Source: Ancylobacter dichloromethanicus (lineage in GTDB: Bacteria > Pseudomonadota > Alphaproteobacteria > Rhizobiales > Xanthobacteraceae). From it: a stretch of DNA of 64,000 nucleotides. Shown piece by piece: positions 42,139-52,090 of the stretch. Where the stretch lies: assembly GCF_018390645.1 (NCBI RefSeq), contig NZ_JAHBGC010000049.1, positions 104,735 through 168,734 on the forward strand, written 5' to 3'. A program made the translations under genes and the position numbers. Position 1 is the stretch's first letter. Each line of letters starts with the position of its first letter. The notes below the pieces were generated by a model. The model was not told the origin of the DNA and did not search any database. It saw only the letters and a list, made by a program, of their open reading frames with translations.

Positions 42139-43535
42139 CGTGCAAGGCCTCCGTTATTCGCTGGACGGGAAACTGATTGAGGGGGCGCATCGACATCCGC
42201 CGCATCAATCTTGTGCAGCTGCTCCCAGCTCTGGATGTAATCGCGGGTCAGCGGTGCGGCATTGACACGCTTGCTCACCTGAATCTGGAAATTGATCAGG
42301 CCGCCGTGGCGAAAGGCTGCTTCGCAACTGGCCAGGTAGAATTCCCACATCCGGCAGAACCGCTGGTCGTAGATTTCCGCGACGCGCCCACGGTTAGCGA
42401 TGAACCGTTGCCGCCACGCCTTCAGCGTTTCTGCATAATGTAGCCGCAATATCTCGATATCGGTCACGTACAATCCGGCCCGCTCGATGGCGGGCAGAAT
42501 CTCCGACAGCGCCGGGACGTACCCACCCGGAAAGATGTACTTGTTGATCCAGGCGTTGGTCGCGCCGGGGCCGTCGGCGCGACCAATCGTATGGATCATT
42601 GCCACCCCGTCGTCCGTGAGGAGATTCCTAACCTTCTTGAAGTATTCGCGGTAATGTCCCACCCCGACATGCTCAAACATGCCGACCGAGACGATGCGGT
42701 CATACCGGCCTTCTTCTTGGCGATAGTCCTTTAGCAAGAATCTCACCCGGTCCCCCAAGCCCGTCTCGGCAGCGCGTCGTTCGGAGTATGCGTGTTGCTC
42801 GGTCGACAGTGTCAGGCCTGTAACGTCAACGGCGGCAACCTGGGCAAGATAGAGACCGAGCCCACCCCATCCAGATCCGATGTCGAGGACCCGCTGCCCT
42901 GAGCTCAGTAGCAACTTAGCCGCCAGGTGCCGCTTCTTTTGTTCTTGTGCTCGCTCCAGTGTGTCGTCACTTGAGTTGTAGTACGCACAGGAATACTGAC
43001 GGTCTGCGTCTAGAAATTGCTCGTAGAGCGCGTCCGACAGGTCGTAGTGGTGCGCGACGTTCGCACGTGCGACTGGGATGGGATTGTGTTGAACAAAGCG
43101 TCGGACGAGGCGACTCAGGGCTGCACGCGCGCGCCTTACCCCTTGGCCAGTGCTCCAGCCGATGTTTGAAAAGCAGAGATCAAGAAAGCCGTAGATATCC
43201 CCGTCGTCCACCAATAATGCGCCATCCATGTAGGCCTCGCCGAGGGCAAGATCTGGATTGAGGAGCAGTCGCGGAATCACAGCTGGATCCACGATACGAA
43301 TCGTAATTGACGGTGTTCCGTTACCGATGTGATGGACGCCTCCGTTCGGCGCGATCACAGTCAATCTGCCGTCGTGGATGATCTGCCCAAGCAGCCTCCG
43401 AAACAGGAGCATTGTCGCATTCGTGCTCATGTTTTTGAGCGACCGAATTGGGCTTGATCGACTCACTTCGATATCAATCGGTTGGGGCCTCTCAGAAACG
43501 GTGGAAGCAGACGAAGGATCGGATTGGATGCTCAT
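42135..43535 (-). CDS. cfa: Cyclopropane-fatty-acyl-phospholipid synthase
   Basis: With the ATG at 43535 the product has 466 residues. The SAM site is VLDIGSGWGGLGLYLAQVA. Other family marks are QYSCAYYNSSDDTLERAQ, RYDRIVSVGMFEHVGVGHYR, KYIFPGGYVPALSEILP and DIEILRLHYAETLKAWRQR. It methylenates unsaturated acyl chains in membranes, usually on stress or in stationary phase. A FNR-like box is centred 71 bases upstream, which fits activation at low oxygen. An ATG at 43433 is an alternative start but lacks a ribosome site. Confidence 0.88.
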   Translation of the reverse strand: MSIQSDPSSASTVSERPQPIDIEVSRSSPIRSLKNMSTNATMLLFRRLLGQIIHDGRLTVIAPNGGVHHIGNGTPSITIRIVDPAVIPRLLLNPDLALGEAYMDGALLVDDGDIYGFLDLCFSNIGWSTGQGVRRARAALSRLVRRFVQHNPIPVARANVAHHYDLSDALYEQFLDADRQYSCAYYNSSDDTLERAQEQKKRHLAAKLLLSSGQRVLDIGSGWGGLGLYLAQVAAVDVTGLTLSTEQHAYSERRAAETGLGDRVRFLLKDYRQEEGRYDRIVSVGMFEHVGVGHYREYFKKVRNLLTDDGVAMIHTIGRADGPGATNAWINKYIFPGGYVPALSEILPAIERAGLYVTDIEILRLHYAETLKAWRQRFIANRGRVAEIYDQRFCRMWEFYLASCEAAFRHGGLINFQIQVSKRVNAAPLTRDYIQSWEQLHKIDAADVDAPPQSVSRPANNGGLAR

Positions 43536-43599
43536 CCTTGGGCCCCACGCAGACGACGGCTGTTGAATGCCAATGAACCCCGCGGAGCGGGCGCATTCT

Positions 43600-43613
43600 T
43601 TGATTGGGGTTAA
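43600..43613 (-). promoter_or_regulatory. FNR/FixK-like box TTGATTGGGGTTAA upstream of cfa
   Basis: The left half TTGAT is exact and the right half is GTTAA. The centre is 71 bases upstream of the cfa ATG, in the 65-71 base range common to four genes here. Confidence 0.55.
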
Positions 43614-43733
43614 ACATCGGTATTCGATGATGGCTTCAATCGATCGCCGATGAGAGCGGCCGCGACGACGGCTCGGGTGCACCGTGGCTTCCAGCAAAAG
43701 CGGAAGGCAACATCCACAACACTCGACTGCTCT

Positions 43734-43747
43734 TTAACCTCGAGCAA
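43734..43747 (+). promoter_or_regulatory. FNR-like box TTAACCTCGAGCAA upstream of the alcohol dehydrogenase
   Basis: The left half is TTAAC and the right half is AGCAA, so matches to the FNR consensus are partial. The distance to the start at 43808 is 67 bases, which supports it. It is the weakest sequence match of the set. Confidence 0.4.
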
Positions 43748-43807
43748 TGTTTCGCTTCGGTCGAGCCGAGAGACTATCGATACGTGATCGACACAAGGAG
43801 ATCTTCA

Positions 43808-44881
43808 ATGGCATTGATGCGAGCAGCCGTTTTTGTCGAACCTGGCCGCATCGTCCTTGATGAAAAGCCGATTCCAGACATTGGTCCGCTTGACGCGCTC
43901 ATCCGGATTACGACCACGACGATTTGTGGAACCGACGTGCATATTCTCAAAGGTGAGTATCCGGTGGCCAAAGGCCTGACCATCGGTCACGAGCCGGTCG
44001 GGGTGATCGAGAAGCTCGGCTCCGCCGTTTCCGGTTTCCACGAGGGGCAGCGCGTCATCGCCGGCGCAATCACACCGAGCGGTCATAGCAATGCTTGTCT
44101 TTGCGGCTATCACTCGCAGGACGGGGCAGACACCAAGCACGGGTGGAAGCCGGCGGGCGGTTGGAAATTCGGCAACACGATCGATGGCTGTCAGGCCGAG
44201 TTCGTGTGCGTTCCTGATGCCATGGTCAATTTGAGTCCCGTACCCGAAGGCTTGACCGACGAACAGGTTCTGATGTGCCCGGACATCATGTCTACAGGCT
44301 TCGTCGGCGCGGAGAACGGAGACATTCGCATTGGCGATAGCGTCGTGGTTTTCGCTCAAGGGCCGATCGGCCTTTGTGCCACCGCCGGCGCCAAATTGAG
44401 AGGCGCCACGATGATCATCGCCGTCGATGCGATCGGCGAACGAATGGCCGTGTCGCGCATGCTCGGCGCGGACTTCATCATCGATTTCAAGAAAGCTGAC
44501 CCTGTCGAGGAGATCATGAGGATCACGGACGGGCGCGGGGTTGATGTCGCGATCGAGGCCCTCGGGACGCAGGCAACCTTCGAGGCTGCGCTGCGCGTGC
44601 TGCGGCCGGGCGGCACGCTGTCGAGCCTTGGCGTCTACTCGACCGACCTTCGGATCCCGCTTGGGGCCTTCGTTGCTGGGCTAGGAGATCACAAGATCGT
44701 CACGGCGCTGTGTCCGGGTGGCAAGGAGCGGATGCGGCGGCTCATGGACGTGATCGCTTCCGGCAGGGTCGATCTGACGCCGCTGATCACCCACCGCTAC
44801 AAGCTCGACGACATCGAGAATGCCTATGACCTCTTCTCCCATCAGCGTGAGGGGGTGTTGAAGGTTGCCATTACTCCGTAG
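43808..44881 (+). CDS. Zinc-dependent alcohol dehydrogenase
   Basis: The ATG at 43808 with AAGGAG upstream gives 357 residues. The catalytic zinc ligands lie in TICGTDVHIL and LTIGHEPVG. The Rossmann fold has VVVFAQGPIGLCATAGAKLRG. In the structural lobe only CLCGYH is present, so the four-Cys structural zinc site is missing, as in Thermoanaerobacter/Clostridium-type secondary alcohol dehydrogenases. It can reduce aldehydes or ketones with NAD(P)H. Placement behind a FNR-like box suggests fermentation or redox balance at low oxygen. Confidence 0.88.
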   Translation: MALMRAAVFVEPGRIVLDEKPIPDIGPLDALIRITTTTICGTDVHILKGEYPVAKGLTIGHEPVGVIEKLGSAVSGFHEGQRVIAGAITPSGHSNACLCGYHSQDGADTKHGWKPAGGWKFGNTIDGCQAEFVCVPDAMVNLSPVPEGLTDEQVLMCPDIMSTGFVGAENGDIRIGDSVVVFAQGPIGLCATAGAKLRGATMIIAVDAIGERMAVSRMLGADFIIDFKKADPVEEIMRITDGRGVDVAIEALGTQATFEAALRVLRPGGTLSSLGVYSTDLRIPLGAFVAGLGDHKIVTALCPGGKERMRRLMDVIASGRVDLTPLITHRYKLDDIENAYDLFSHQREGVLKVAITP

Positions 44882-44923
44882 CGCCTGGAGCGCCACTCGC
44901 TGCCGATACACTGCTGCGACGAA

Positions 44924-45154
44924 CTACAGGTCCTTAACCAGGCGCTTTTCTAAAACATTCGGAAGCCTCAAGATGTCTCGGGAGGAAAGCAGTTCTTCAC
45001 CCTTCGATCCCCGGGGTGACACGACACCATCTTCGCCCTGATATCGGTGGTCACCCTTACCGTTCGAAGAGTTGTGGAGCCCAGCTTCAATTTTCGCGGA
45101 GAATTTCCGGTTCCGCTTGATCTCAACCACGAAGGGCCGAACCGACTGTTTCAT
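44924..45154 (-). CDS. Small basic protein of unknown function
   Basis: The ATG at 45154 has GGAGAGGA six bases upstream, giving 76 residues. It opens SVRPFVVEIKRNRKFSAK and contains EELLSSRDILRLPNVLEKRL. It is basic and has no membrane span. I do not recognise the family. The FNR-like box TTGATCTCAGTCAA is centred 65 bases upstream, which supports a real, oxygen-controlled gene. Confidence 0.6.
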   Translation of the reverse strand: MKQSVRPFVVEIKRNRKFSAKIEAGLHNSSNGKGDHRYQGEDGVVSPRGSKGEELLSSRDILRLPNVLEKRLVKDL

Positions 45155-45212
45155 CCGTCCTCTCCAATCTCTCGGCAGGGCTTGCATGCTACGACACCGA
45201 TGTGACTGGCGT

Positions 45213-45226
45213 TTGATCTCAGTCAA
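45213..45226 (-). promoter_or_regulatory. FNR/FixK-like box TTGATCTCAGTCAA
   Basis: Nine of ten half-site bases match TTGAT-N4-ATCAA. The centre lies 65 bases upstream of the small basic gene at 45154. This is the second-best match in the window. Confidence 0.65.
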
Positions 45227-45371
45227 TTCCGTCGCAGCGGCACACTTACCTCAACCAATACATCGTCACTCGAAGGACCGGACTGCCTGGCAAACGCCGG
45301 AGTGCCGAACTCGACTTCCCGCCAAGCGGCATTCGGGCCCCCAAGGCCTTTAGAGCGACAGGGGTCGCGCG

Positions 45372-45596
45372 TCAGCGCGATCCCGACCTATCCCGCGGCC
45401 ATTCCTGCAACGCAACAATCCAGAGACCCACCAAGTTGGCCAGAGGCACGAGCGCAACGATCGACCAAAGTGGCGAGAATCCAATTCGAGCGAGAATGCG
45501 TCCGACGGGGTAAAGCAGCAGCGTGACAAACAAGACGAAAGCGATCCAGTGCCAAGCCGACCAATAGCCAATCATCATATAGGGTTGGTCCATCAT
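45372..45596 (-). CDS. Small two-span membrane protein
   Basis: The ATG at 45596 with AAGGAC upstream gives 74 residues. Two spans are seen: WIAFVLFVTLLLYPVGRILA and SIVALVPLANLVGLWIVAL, with the phrase RIGFSPLWSIVALVP between them. Proteins of this kind are widespread in proteobacteria and of unknown function. It stands alone, 217 bases from the small basic gene. No box is seen upstream. Confidence 0.6.
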   Translation of the reverse strand: MMDQPYMMIGYWSAWHWIAFVLFVTLLLYPVGRILARIGFSPLWSIVALVPLANLVGLWIVALQEWPRDRSGSR

Positions 45597-45806
45597 TAGA
45601 ATGTCCTTAGGACTTTTGCTGCCTGAATTCACAACCTGAGATACAAGAATCTGCGAAGGGGCGAGCCCTCCGTCCAGGCTCGTCGCGGTAACACGAAAAG
45701 CCAGATACTTCTCGCGTCAACACCACCAATTGACATGTCTCAGCAGCCATGCCGACCTAACGTGCGACGATTTCATCGTAAGATGGCAAGTTCTATGCTG
45801 GAATAA

Positions 45807-46577
45807 TTACTCCGAGATAAGGCCGTTCGTAACCGCCGCCTTGTCGTACAAGAATACGAGATTGGGGTCGGGGAGGTCGCGAGCGCGGTCCTTACCGTCG
45901 AAGTCGAAGCGCGTCAGGAAATCTCGGATGACATTTAGCCGTGCCTCTGACTTGTTATCCGCGCGCACGACGGTCCAAGGCGCAAATGGCGTGTGCGTAC
46001 GGGCCAGCATCTCGTTCCGGGCTACACTATAATCGTCCCAGTGCTTTGTCGCTGTATCGTCGATCGGGCTCAGCTTCCACTGCTTGAGCGGATCGTCGCG
46101 GCGATCCTTCAGCCGGCGCTTCTGTTCGGTTCGCGAGATATCCAAATAGTATTTGAGGATAGTGACGCCACAATGGGCGAGCAGCTGCTCGAACAGCGGG
46201 GCCGTCATGAGGAACTCGTCATATTCCTCGTTGCTGCAGAAGCCCATTACCCGCTCGACCCCGGCGCGATTGTACCAACTGCGGTTGAACAGCACGATCT
46301 CCCCGCCCGCCGGGAGATGCGGCACCCAACGTTGGAAATACCAGGACTTCTGGTCGCGGTCGGACGGCTTGCCCAGTGCGACCACCCGCGTCTCGCGCGG
46401 GCTGAGATGCTCAACGATTCGCTTGATCGTTCCATCCTTGCCGGAGGCGTCCCGTCCTTCGAAGATCACGAGAACCTTCTTGCTGGATTTGATGAGGTGC
46501 TTCTGAAGGCCCGCCAGCTCCACCTGGAGTTCGTGAAGTGCTTGTCTGGTGGCTTCGTGTTTTTCTTTCTTGCCCAT
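45807..46577 (-). CDS. ppk2: Polyphosphate kinase 2
   Basis: The 256-residue protein has Walker A GRDASGKDG at residues 41-49 and Walker B DRSWYNRAG. The lid has TEQKRRLKDRRDDPLKQWKL, and KHWDDYSVARNEMLARTHTP and WTVVRADNKSEARLNVIRDF follow. This is a one-domain PPK2, which makes nucleoside triphosphates from polyphosphate or the reverse. Polyphosphate and PHB are often stored together under stress. AGGAATT lies before the ATG at 46577. No FNR-like box is visible. Confidence 0.92.
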   Translation of the reverse strand: MGKKEKHEATRQALHELQVELAGLQKHLIKSSKKVLVIFEGRDASGKDGTIKRIVEHLSPRETRVVALGKPSDRDQKSWYFQRWVPHLPAGGEIVLFNRSWYNRAGVERVMGFCSNEEYDEFLMTAPLFEQLLAHCGVTILKYYLDISRTEQKRRLKDRRDDPLKQWKLSPIDDTATKHWDDYSVARNEMLARTHTPFAPWTVVRADNKSEARLNVIRDFLTRFDFDGKDRARDLPDPNLVFLYDKAAVTNGLISE

Positions 46578-46772
46578 CTGGAATTCCTGTCATGAGGTTT
46601 GTTGCATTCCGAAGTATCGTCGATTGCAATTCAACGGTACGAAAGCGCAGCCGCCTGCCAACCTAGACAGGCGTTCACCGGGGGCCGGTCCTACTCAGTC
46701 GGATATCTTCGGCTTGCCAATTCGTAACTTCCATTCTCTCGCTGAATCGCGATCTAAAGGCGCCGAAATCCA

Positions 46773-48035
46773 TCAGTGCGCCGTTTCAAGAGCGGCGGGA
46801 GAGTTAACCCGTGCCAGGAGGCCCGGGATACCAAGACTTGCGACGACGCCTCCCAGCACCACGAGGGCCGTTAGCGTGAAGGGCGCGTTTGGCACGAAGG
46901 AAACCCCAAACAGCAGACCGCCAGCGGCCGATCCTGCCGCTTGGCCGAGACTTGCGGCCGCAGTCTGCCGACCCAATTCCGCTCCTTGCCTTTCCCCCGC
47001 ACTGAGCGAAATCCAGTACGTCGCGATGGGGGAGAGGATACCAGCGCTGGCCGCGATCGCGGCTACGACGATGGCCGTAGGCACGGTCGCTGCGGCGAAT
47101 GGCACGGCGGCGACGCTCACTGCCAAGACAACAAGGGCGGGCGTGAGGAACCAGCGTGTGGTCTCCGGCTTGACGAGCGGCGAGAAGACGATCGTTTGAG
47201 CGACCAACATGACGAGGCTGCACACACTGAACATGAGCCCGATCTGGTAGGTACTCATGTCGAGAACTTGCATTCCGCGAAGCGACAGGCCGACTTCGAA
47301 GGCACCCACAGCCGCGGCGGTTACGAACGAAATGACAAGGAGGCGTGGAAGGGCGGCACGGCCCTCAGGCCCACTTGCAACTCCCTCCTGATTTACGCCG
47401 CGCTCCATGGCGTCAGGCACAAAGAACCATACTGCCAGCGCCACCAGAAGCGAAAAGCCCGATGTCGTTAAATAGGGTGAAAGGGAAATTGCAGCCTCGC
47501 CCGAGCCTGGAAGGAGTTCGCGGGCGACAACCACGGTGAAGCTTCCCAGCATCGGCCCGACCAGGAAGCCGATGGCACCGGCAATGTTGAGCAGAGCAAA
47601 GCGGCGCGCGCGCCATTCCTTGGTCCGAGCATAGTCGCCGACAAGGGCATAGGCTGCGGGCACAATGGAAGCCGCGAACAACCCGTTCAGGAAGCGGCCG
47701 AGATAGAGCAGAGGGAGGCCATCGGCGAGCGCAAACAGTGCCAGGGTCAAGGAGAACCCCATCAGTCCCGCGAGCAGCACGGGGCGGCTACCATGCCGAT
47801 CCGCAAGGCGGCCCCATAGTGGTGCGAACAAAAACAGCGCGAGGGTGTAGGTTCCGGTCAGTATGCCGGTATGCCGCGATAGGACAGTAGGATCCGTCGT
47901 TCCTGCTATCCGTTGAATCGCAAGCGGAAGTATCGGCAGAAGGAACCCGTAACCCACGGTAATCGTGAACATTGCCAGAAGCAATGAGATCATCATCCAC
48001 CATCGCAATGGTTGGAAAGAACTTGCCGCGATCAC
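46773..48035 (-). CDS. MFS transporter coupled to the copper-type ATPase gene
   Basis: A GTG at 48035 overlaps the stop of the ATPase gene (GTGA), giving 420 residues. About 12 spans are seen, with [20 protein letters not shown] as MFS motif A and [20 protein letters not shown] as a drug-efflux-like segment. An ATG 13 codons later is possible. The coupling suggests it works with metal or stress export, but the substrate is unknown. Confidence 0.8.
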   Translation of the reverse strand: MIAASSFQPLRWWMMISLLLAMFTITVGYGFLLPILPLAIQRIAGTTDPTVLSRHTGILTGTYTLALFLFAPLWGRLADRHGSRPVLLAGLMGFSLTLALFALADGLPLLYLGRFLNGLFAASIVPAAYALVGDYARTKEWRARRFALLNIAGAIGFLVGPMLGSFTVVVARELLPGSGEAAISLSPYLTTSGFSLLVALAVWFFVPDAMERGVNQEGVASGPEGRAALPRLLVISFVTAAAVGAFEVGLSLRGMQVLDMSTYQIGLMFSVCSLVMLVAQTIVFSPLVKPETTRWFLTPALVVLAVSVAAVPFAAATVPTAIVVAAIAASAGILSPIATYWISLSAGERQGAELGRQTAAASLGQAAGSAAGGLLFGVSFVPNAPFTLTALVVLGGVVASLGIPGLLARVNSPAALETAH

Positions 48036-50440
48036 GCCGCCGCCTCGACTGCGGCTTCCGTTGAACCACTTTGGACTCTGCTGCCGCGCGTGATGCCGGC
48101 CAGCCGTGTGCGCTTGAGCATCAGGGCGTTGATCGCCACCAGAGCCGAGCTGCCCGACATGGCGAGAGCGGCGATTTCGGGGCTCAGCAGCATTGGGTAG
48201 AGCACGCCCGCTGCGAGCGGGAAGGCGATGACATTGTAGGCCACGGCCCACCACAGGTTCTGGTGCATCTTGCGCAGGGTTGCGCGGGAGAGCTCGATGG
48301 CGCCGACGATGTCGTACGGATCGCTCTTCATCAGCACGACGTCGGCGCTCTCGATGGCGACGTCCGTCCCCGCACCGATGGCGAACCCCACATCGGCCTG
48401 GGTGAGTGCCGGAGCGTCGTTGACGCCGTCGCCGACCATCCCGACCTTGTGGCCTTGTGCCTGCAGCTCCTGAATCTTCGCCGCCTTCTGGCCCGGCAGT
48501 ACATCGGCCAGCACCATATCAATGCCGAGAGTTGCGGCGATTCGCTTCGCCGTGCCGGCGTTGTCGCCGGTCAGCATGGCGACCTGGACGCCACGCTCGC
48601 GCAGCTTGGCTACGGTCGCCTGGGCGGTCGGGCGCGGTGCGTCGGCGATCGCGACGATGCCGAGAAGGCGGCCGCCACCGGCGACATGAACCACGGTTCG
48701 GCCGGCGCCCTTCAACTGCTCCGCCGCATCGGCGAGTTCGTCAAGGCCGATCTTTTCCTCGTCCATGAGCCGACGGTTGCCGAGAAACGTCGTCTGACCC
48801 TCGATCTCGGCGCGGGCGCCTTTCCCCTCGAGATTGAGGAAGGACTGCGCGTCCGGCACAGTGAGCCCTTCAGCGCGCTCGATGATCGCCAGCGCGAGCG
48901 GATGATCCGAACCGTGCTCGACCGCGGCCGCGATGCGCAGCACCTCATCGGGCGACGCCTGGCCTGCCGCGATCACGTCGACCACGCGCGGCTGACCCAT
49001 GGTCAGCGTGCCGGTCTTGTCGAAAACGATGACGTCGAGCTTGGTCGCATCCTCCAGCGCGGACGCGTTCTTGAACAGGATGCCGTTCATCGCGCCGAGC
49101 CCGGTTCCCACCATCACCGCCATCGGCGTGGCGAGCCCCAGCGCATCGGGACAGGCGATGACAAAGACGGTGATGGTCAGCGTCAGCGCGAAGAGGAGGG
49201 TCTGACCGATCCAGAAATACCAGACCGCGAAGGTGACGAGACCGATCAGGATCGCCGCGAGCACAAGCCATTGCGAGGCCCGATCGGCGAGAAGCTGCGC
49301 CGGCGCCTTGGAATTCTGCGCTTCCTGGACGAGCTTGACGATTTGGGCGAGGGCCGTGTCGGCACCCACCTTCGTCGCCTTGTAGCGCAAGCTGCCACTC
49401 TTGTTGATGGTGGCTCCGATGACCATGTCGCCCGGCTTCTTCGAGACCGGCATCGACTCGCCCGTCAACATCGATTCATCGACGTCGGAGCGACCTTCGA
49501 AAACCTCGCCGTCCACAGGGATTTTGTTGCCGGGACGCAGAATGACCGTATCGCCCAGTAGGACCTCGGCGGTCGGGATCTCGATCTCGGCACCGCTCCT
49601 GAGCACCGTGGCCTTGGGCGGCGCGAGGTCCATGAGCTGACGGATTGCCTCCGACGCGCCAGCTCGTGCCCGCATCTCAAGCCAGTGTCCGAGCAGAATG
49701 AACACCAACAGAACGGCAACAGCCTCGTAGAACTGCTGGCCTTTGAAGAAAAAGGTCGAGCCGACGCTGAACAGGTAGCCCGTGCCGACACTGAGCAGCA
49801 CCAATACCGCCATGTTGAGCACGCCGTTGCGCAGCGCGCGGATCGCCGCGACGACGAAGGGCCAACTCGGATAGAGGATCGCGGCGCTCGCGAGAACGAA
49901 AAGGAGGATCTCGCGATCGAGGCCGAATGGCGGATCGATGCGCAGGAAATCCATGCCCATCGGCTGCAGCAGAAATATCGGCACGGAGAAAATCAACGCG
50001 ACCCAGAACCGGTTGCGCATGTCCCGGACCATGCCCTGCATGTCCATTCCCGCGCCATGACCCATCTCATGGGCCATGGCATCGTGCGAGATCGGCATCG
50101 CTTTACCCGGCGTCCCAGAGGCAGGATGCGCCCCGTGGCCCGCGTGACCGGCGCCATGACGATGCGGCGCCGCCGGATGCGCCGGCGGCACGGTCGTCTC
50201 GTTTGGCACGCATTGGTGCCTCGGAACCACCTCGCCGCGGCAATGGAAGCCGCAGGCGATCACCTCGGCCTGGATGGTCTCCAGGCTGGTACGTGTCTCG
50301 TCGAAGCCGACCGTAGCCGTGCCGGACGCGAAGTTGACGGCGGCGGAGGTGACACCGGGCAATCGACGCAGGCGTTTCTCGACCACGAGCGGATCGAGCA
50401 CATCGAAGAATTGCTCCACGTCAATTGTTGTGGTCGTCAC
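48032..50440 (-). CDS. Copper-type P1B ATPase with CPD in the membrane metal site
   Basis: From GTG at 50440 (AGGAGA upstream) the product has 802 residues. An N-terminal HMA-like fold lacks the CxxC motif ([16 protein letters not shown]). A long His/Met-rich region follows ([29 protein letters not shown]), like CopB ATPases. Eight spans are expected. The metal motif reads C430-P431-D432 in [13 protein letters not shown] instead of CPC or CPH. The actuator TGES, phosphorylated D474 in DKTGTLTMG and the [10 protein letters not shown] hinge are intact. It should pump a soft or intermediate metal ion outward; the ion is uncertain. It leads the leftward pair with the MFS gene. Confidence 0.88.
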   Translation of the reverse strand: MTTTTIDVEQFFDVLDPLVVEKRLRRLPGVTSAAVNFASGTATVGFDETRTSLETIQAEVIACGFHCRGEVVPRHQCVPNETTVPPAHPAAPHRHGAGHAGHGAHPASGTPGKAMPISHDAMAHEMGHGAGMDMQGMVRDMRNRFWVALIFSVPIFLLQPMGMDFLRIDPPFGLDREILLFVLASAAILYPSWPFVVAAIRALRNGVLNMAVLVLLSVGTGYLFSVGSTFFFKGQQFYEAVAVLLVFILLGHWLEMRARAGASEAIRQLMDLAPPKATVLRSGAEIEIPTAEVLLGDTVILRPGNKIPVDGEVFEGRSDVDESMLTGESMPVSKKPGDMVIGATINKSGSLRYKATKVGADTALAQIVKLVQEAQNSKAPAQLLADRASQWLVLAAILIGLVTFAVWYFWIGQTLLFALTLTITVFVIACPDALGLATPMAVMVGTGLGAMNGILFKNASALEDATKLDVIVFDKTGTLTMGQPRVVDVIAAGQASPDEVLRIAAAVEHGSDHPLALAIIERAEGLTVPDAQSFLNLEGKGARAEIEGQTTFLGNRRLMDEEKIGLDELADAAEQLKGAGRTVVHVAGGGRLLGIVAIADAPRPTAQATVAKLRERGVQVAMLTGDNAGTAKRIAATLGIDMVLADVLPGQKAAKIQELQAQGHKVGMVGDGVNDAPALTQADVGFAIGAGTDVAIESADVVLMKSDPYDIVGAIELSRATLRKMHQNLWWAVAYNVIAFPLAAGVLYPMLLSPEIAALAMSGSSALVAINALMLKRTRLAGITRGSRVQSGSTEAAVEAAA

Positions 50441-50512
50441 AACCGGCGTCTCCTGTCGAAATCGGAGCGGATGCCCACCACGAACCACCCGCCTTTTTCA
50501 CGGATCGCGCTG

Positions 50513-50755
50513 TCAACTGCCGCCGCAGCAGCCGGTCTTCTTCGGGTGATGACCAGCACTGGAGACTGGCTTGTCCAGTTCGCCAGCGGGCGCGACCGTG
50601 TCGGGCGCCGCAGCATTTTCGTGATTGCCGCAGGAGCCATGAGCATTCGCTTTCTCCGCGGCCTCTGCGCCGGCATGGCCATCGCAGCAGGAAGAGGCAT
50701 TTGGGACCGAATGCTCGGAAGTCGTCTTGGTCTGGTCGGCAGACGTGGTGCTCAT
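50513..50755 (-). CDS. Cys/His-rich mini-protein, probable metal binder
   Basis: The ATG at 50755 with AGGAGT upstream gives 80 residues. It holds ASSCCDGHAG, AHGSCGNHENA, a low-complexity Ala/Glu middle, and ends TGCCGGS. Three Cys pairs or clusters and five histidines suggest metal binding in the cytoplasm. It stands 72 bases upstream of the ATPase gene in the same direction and may pass metal to it. A box at 50880-50893 lies 131 bases upstream. Confidence 0.6.
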   Translation of the reverse strand: MSTTSADQTKTTSEHSVPNASSCCDGHAGAEAAEKANAHGSCGNHENAAAPDTVAPAGELDKPVSSAGHHPKKTGCCGGS

Positions 50756-51091
50756 TCCGGTGACTCCTGCTTGCGGGCACGACGATAGATAGCGCCATTG
50801 CGGGCGCTGTCGCCCCATGCCGCACCCGCACTCTCATTTCCTGATTTTCAAACTTAGGCGATGGCCCGGTCAGCCATCTTTAATCTCGATTAAGGATCGG
50901 CATCCTTGGGTCGCGCATCGCTCCCGGAGCTGACGACCCCTTTCAGACTCAGTGTTCCGCTTGTCTCATTTGGCGGCATTTCGAATTGCATCGCTGCGAT
51001 ACGCCGAAGGGGGTCAATCGCGCATCCAGAAATCGCTCTCCCCAGGGTTGGCTGAAGTCGTTTCCACGATGGCGCCGACTACTCGCCTAAC
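50756..51091. other. 336-base divergent gap between the mini-protein and the HlyD gene
   Basis: It holds the FNR-like box at 50880-50893. An open frame from 50952 runs into the HlyD gene in another frame and has no family features, so it is taken as a shadow. No terminator is clear. Confidence 0.45.
50880..50893. promoter_or_regulatory. FNR-like dyad TTAATCTCGATTAA
   Basis: TTAATC and GATTAA are mirror halves. Each differs from TTGAT/ATCAA at one base. The centre is 131 bases upstream of the mini-protein and 205 bases upstream of the HlyD gene. Confidence 0.45.
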
Positions 51092-52090
51092 ATGGATGAG
51101 AATGTGCGTATTGCTCCGATCATTGCCGTCGTCATCCTCGCGGCCGCCGGGGCTGCCGGCTATGCCTATTGGTGGAGGCAACAGGCGACCCGCGTCCCCG
51201 CGGGACTGGCCCGGGCAAATGGCCGGATCGAAGTCGAACGCGTCGACATCGCTACCAAGTACGCGGGCCGCCTCGCCGAAGTGCGCGTCAACGAGGGCGC
51301 CGATGTTCAGAAGGATGGCATCCTCGCCCGCATCGACACGACCGAAATTCTTGCGCAACTCGCGGCAGCCAGAGCTGCCGTGCACCGCAGCCACCAGGGT
51401 GTGGCCATCGCCGAGTCCAATGTGGCTCTCCGCTCGGCAGAGTTGAAGCTTGCCGAAGTCGAGCTCCGGCGCATCGTCGAACTGATGCGCACGAATACGG
51501 CGACGCAAGCGGAACTTGATCGCCGCACGGCGCAAAGGGATATTTCAAAGGCCTCGCTGGATAGCGCGAAAGTCGCCATCGAGGACGCCAAGGCGGCCGT
51601 CGAGGCGGCTGAGGCCCAGGTCAGCCAGATCGAAGCCGCAATTGCGGACATGACGCTGAAAGCGCCGGTATCGGGTCGCGTCGAGTATCGTCTTGCACAG
51701 GCCGGGGAGGTCGTAGCTGTCGGCGGGCGGGTACTCACCCTTCTCGACCTTTCCGACGTCCACATGACGATCTTCCTGCCGACGAGCCAGGTCGGCAGCG
51801 TCGAACTCGGGTCGGATGCCCGTATCATGCTGGATGGTACGCCCGGCTACGTCGTTCCCGCAACAGTCGCCTTCGTTGCCTCGGAAGCGCAGTTCACGCC
51901 GAAATATGTCGAGACCGCGAACGAGCGCGAGAAGCTGATGTACCGCGTCAAGCTGCACATCGATCCGAAGCTCATCGAGACCTATCGCGCTTACATCAAG
52001 GCCGGCATGACCGGCAACGCCTACGTCAAGGTCCAGGCCGGAGCGGCGTGGCCGACGAATCTGACGCCGAGGCTTCCGGATGTCCGCTGA
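51092..52090 (+). CDS. HlyD-family periplasmic adaptor of an ABC exporter
   Basis: The 332-residue product has one N-terminal span (residues 7-24), a lipoyl-like half (GRIEVERVDIATKYAGRLAEV), a coiled-coil hairpin at about residues 80-185 rich in Ala/Glu/Arg, and the second lipoyl half (TLKAPVSGRVEYRLAQAGEV). The beta-barrel part ends with KAGMTGNAYVKV. It corresponds to YhiI of the E. coli yhiI-rbbA-yhhJ set. Its stop overlaps the next ATG by 11 bases. It joins the inner-membrane exporter to an outer channel. Confidence 0.88.
   Translation: MDENVRIAPIIAVVILAAAGAAGYAYWWRQQATRVPAGLARANGRIEVERVDIATKYAGRLAEVRVNEGADVQKDGILARIDTTEILAQLAAARAAVHRSHQGVAIAESNVALRSAELKLAEVELRRIVELMRTNTATQAELDRRTAQRDISKASLDSAKVAIEDAKAAVEAAEAQVSQIEAAIADMTLKAPVSGRVEYRLAQAGEVVAVGGRVLTLLDLSDVHMTIFLPTSQVGSVELGSDARIMLDGTPGYVVPATVAFVASEAQFTPKYVETANEREKLMYRVKLHIDPKLIETYRAYIKAGMTGNAYVKVQAGAAWPTNLTPRLPDVR

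Noticed and set aside
50952..51446. Rightward open frame preceding the HlyD gene
   Set aside because: It overlaps the HlyD gene in another frame and its product is Ser/Arg/Pro-rich shadow sequence.
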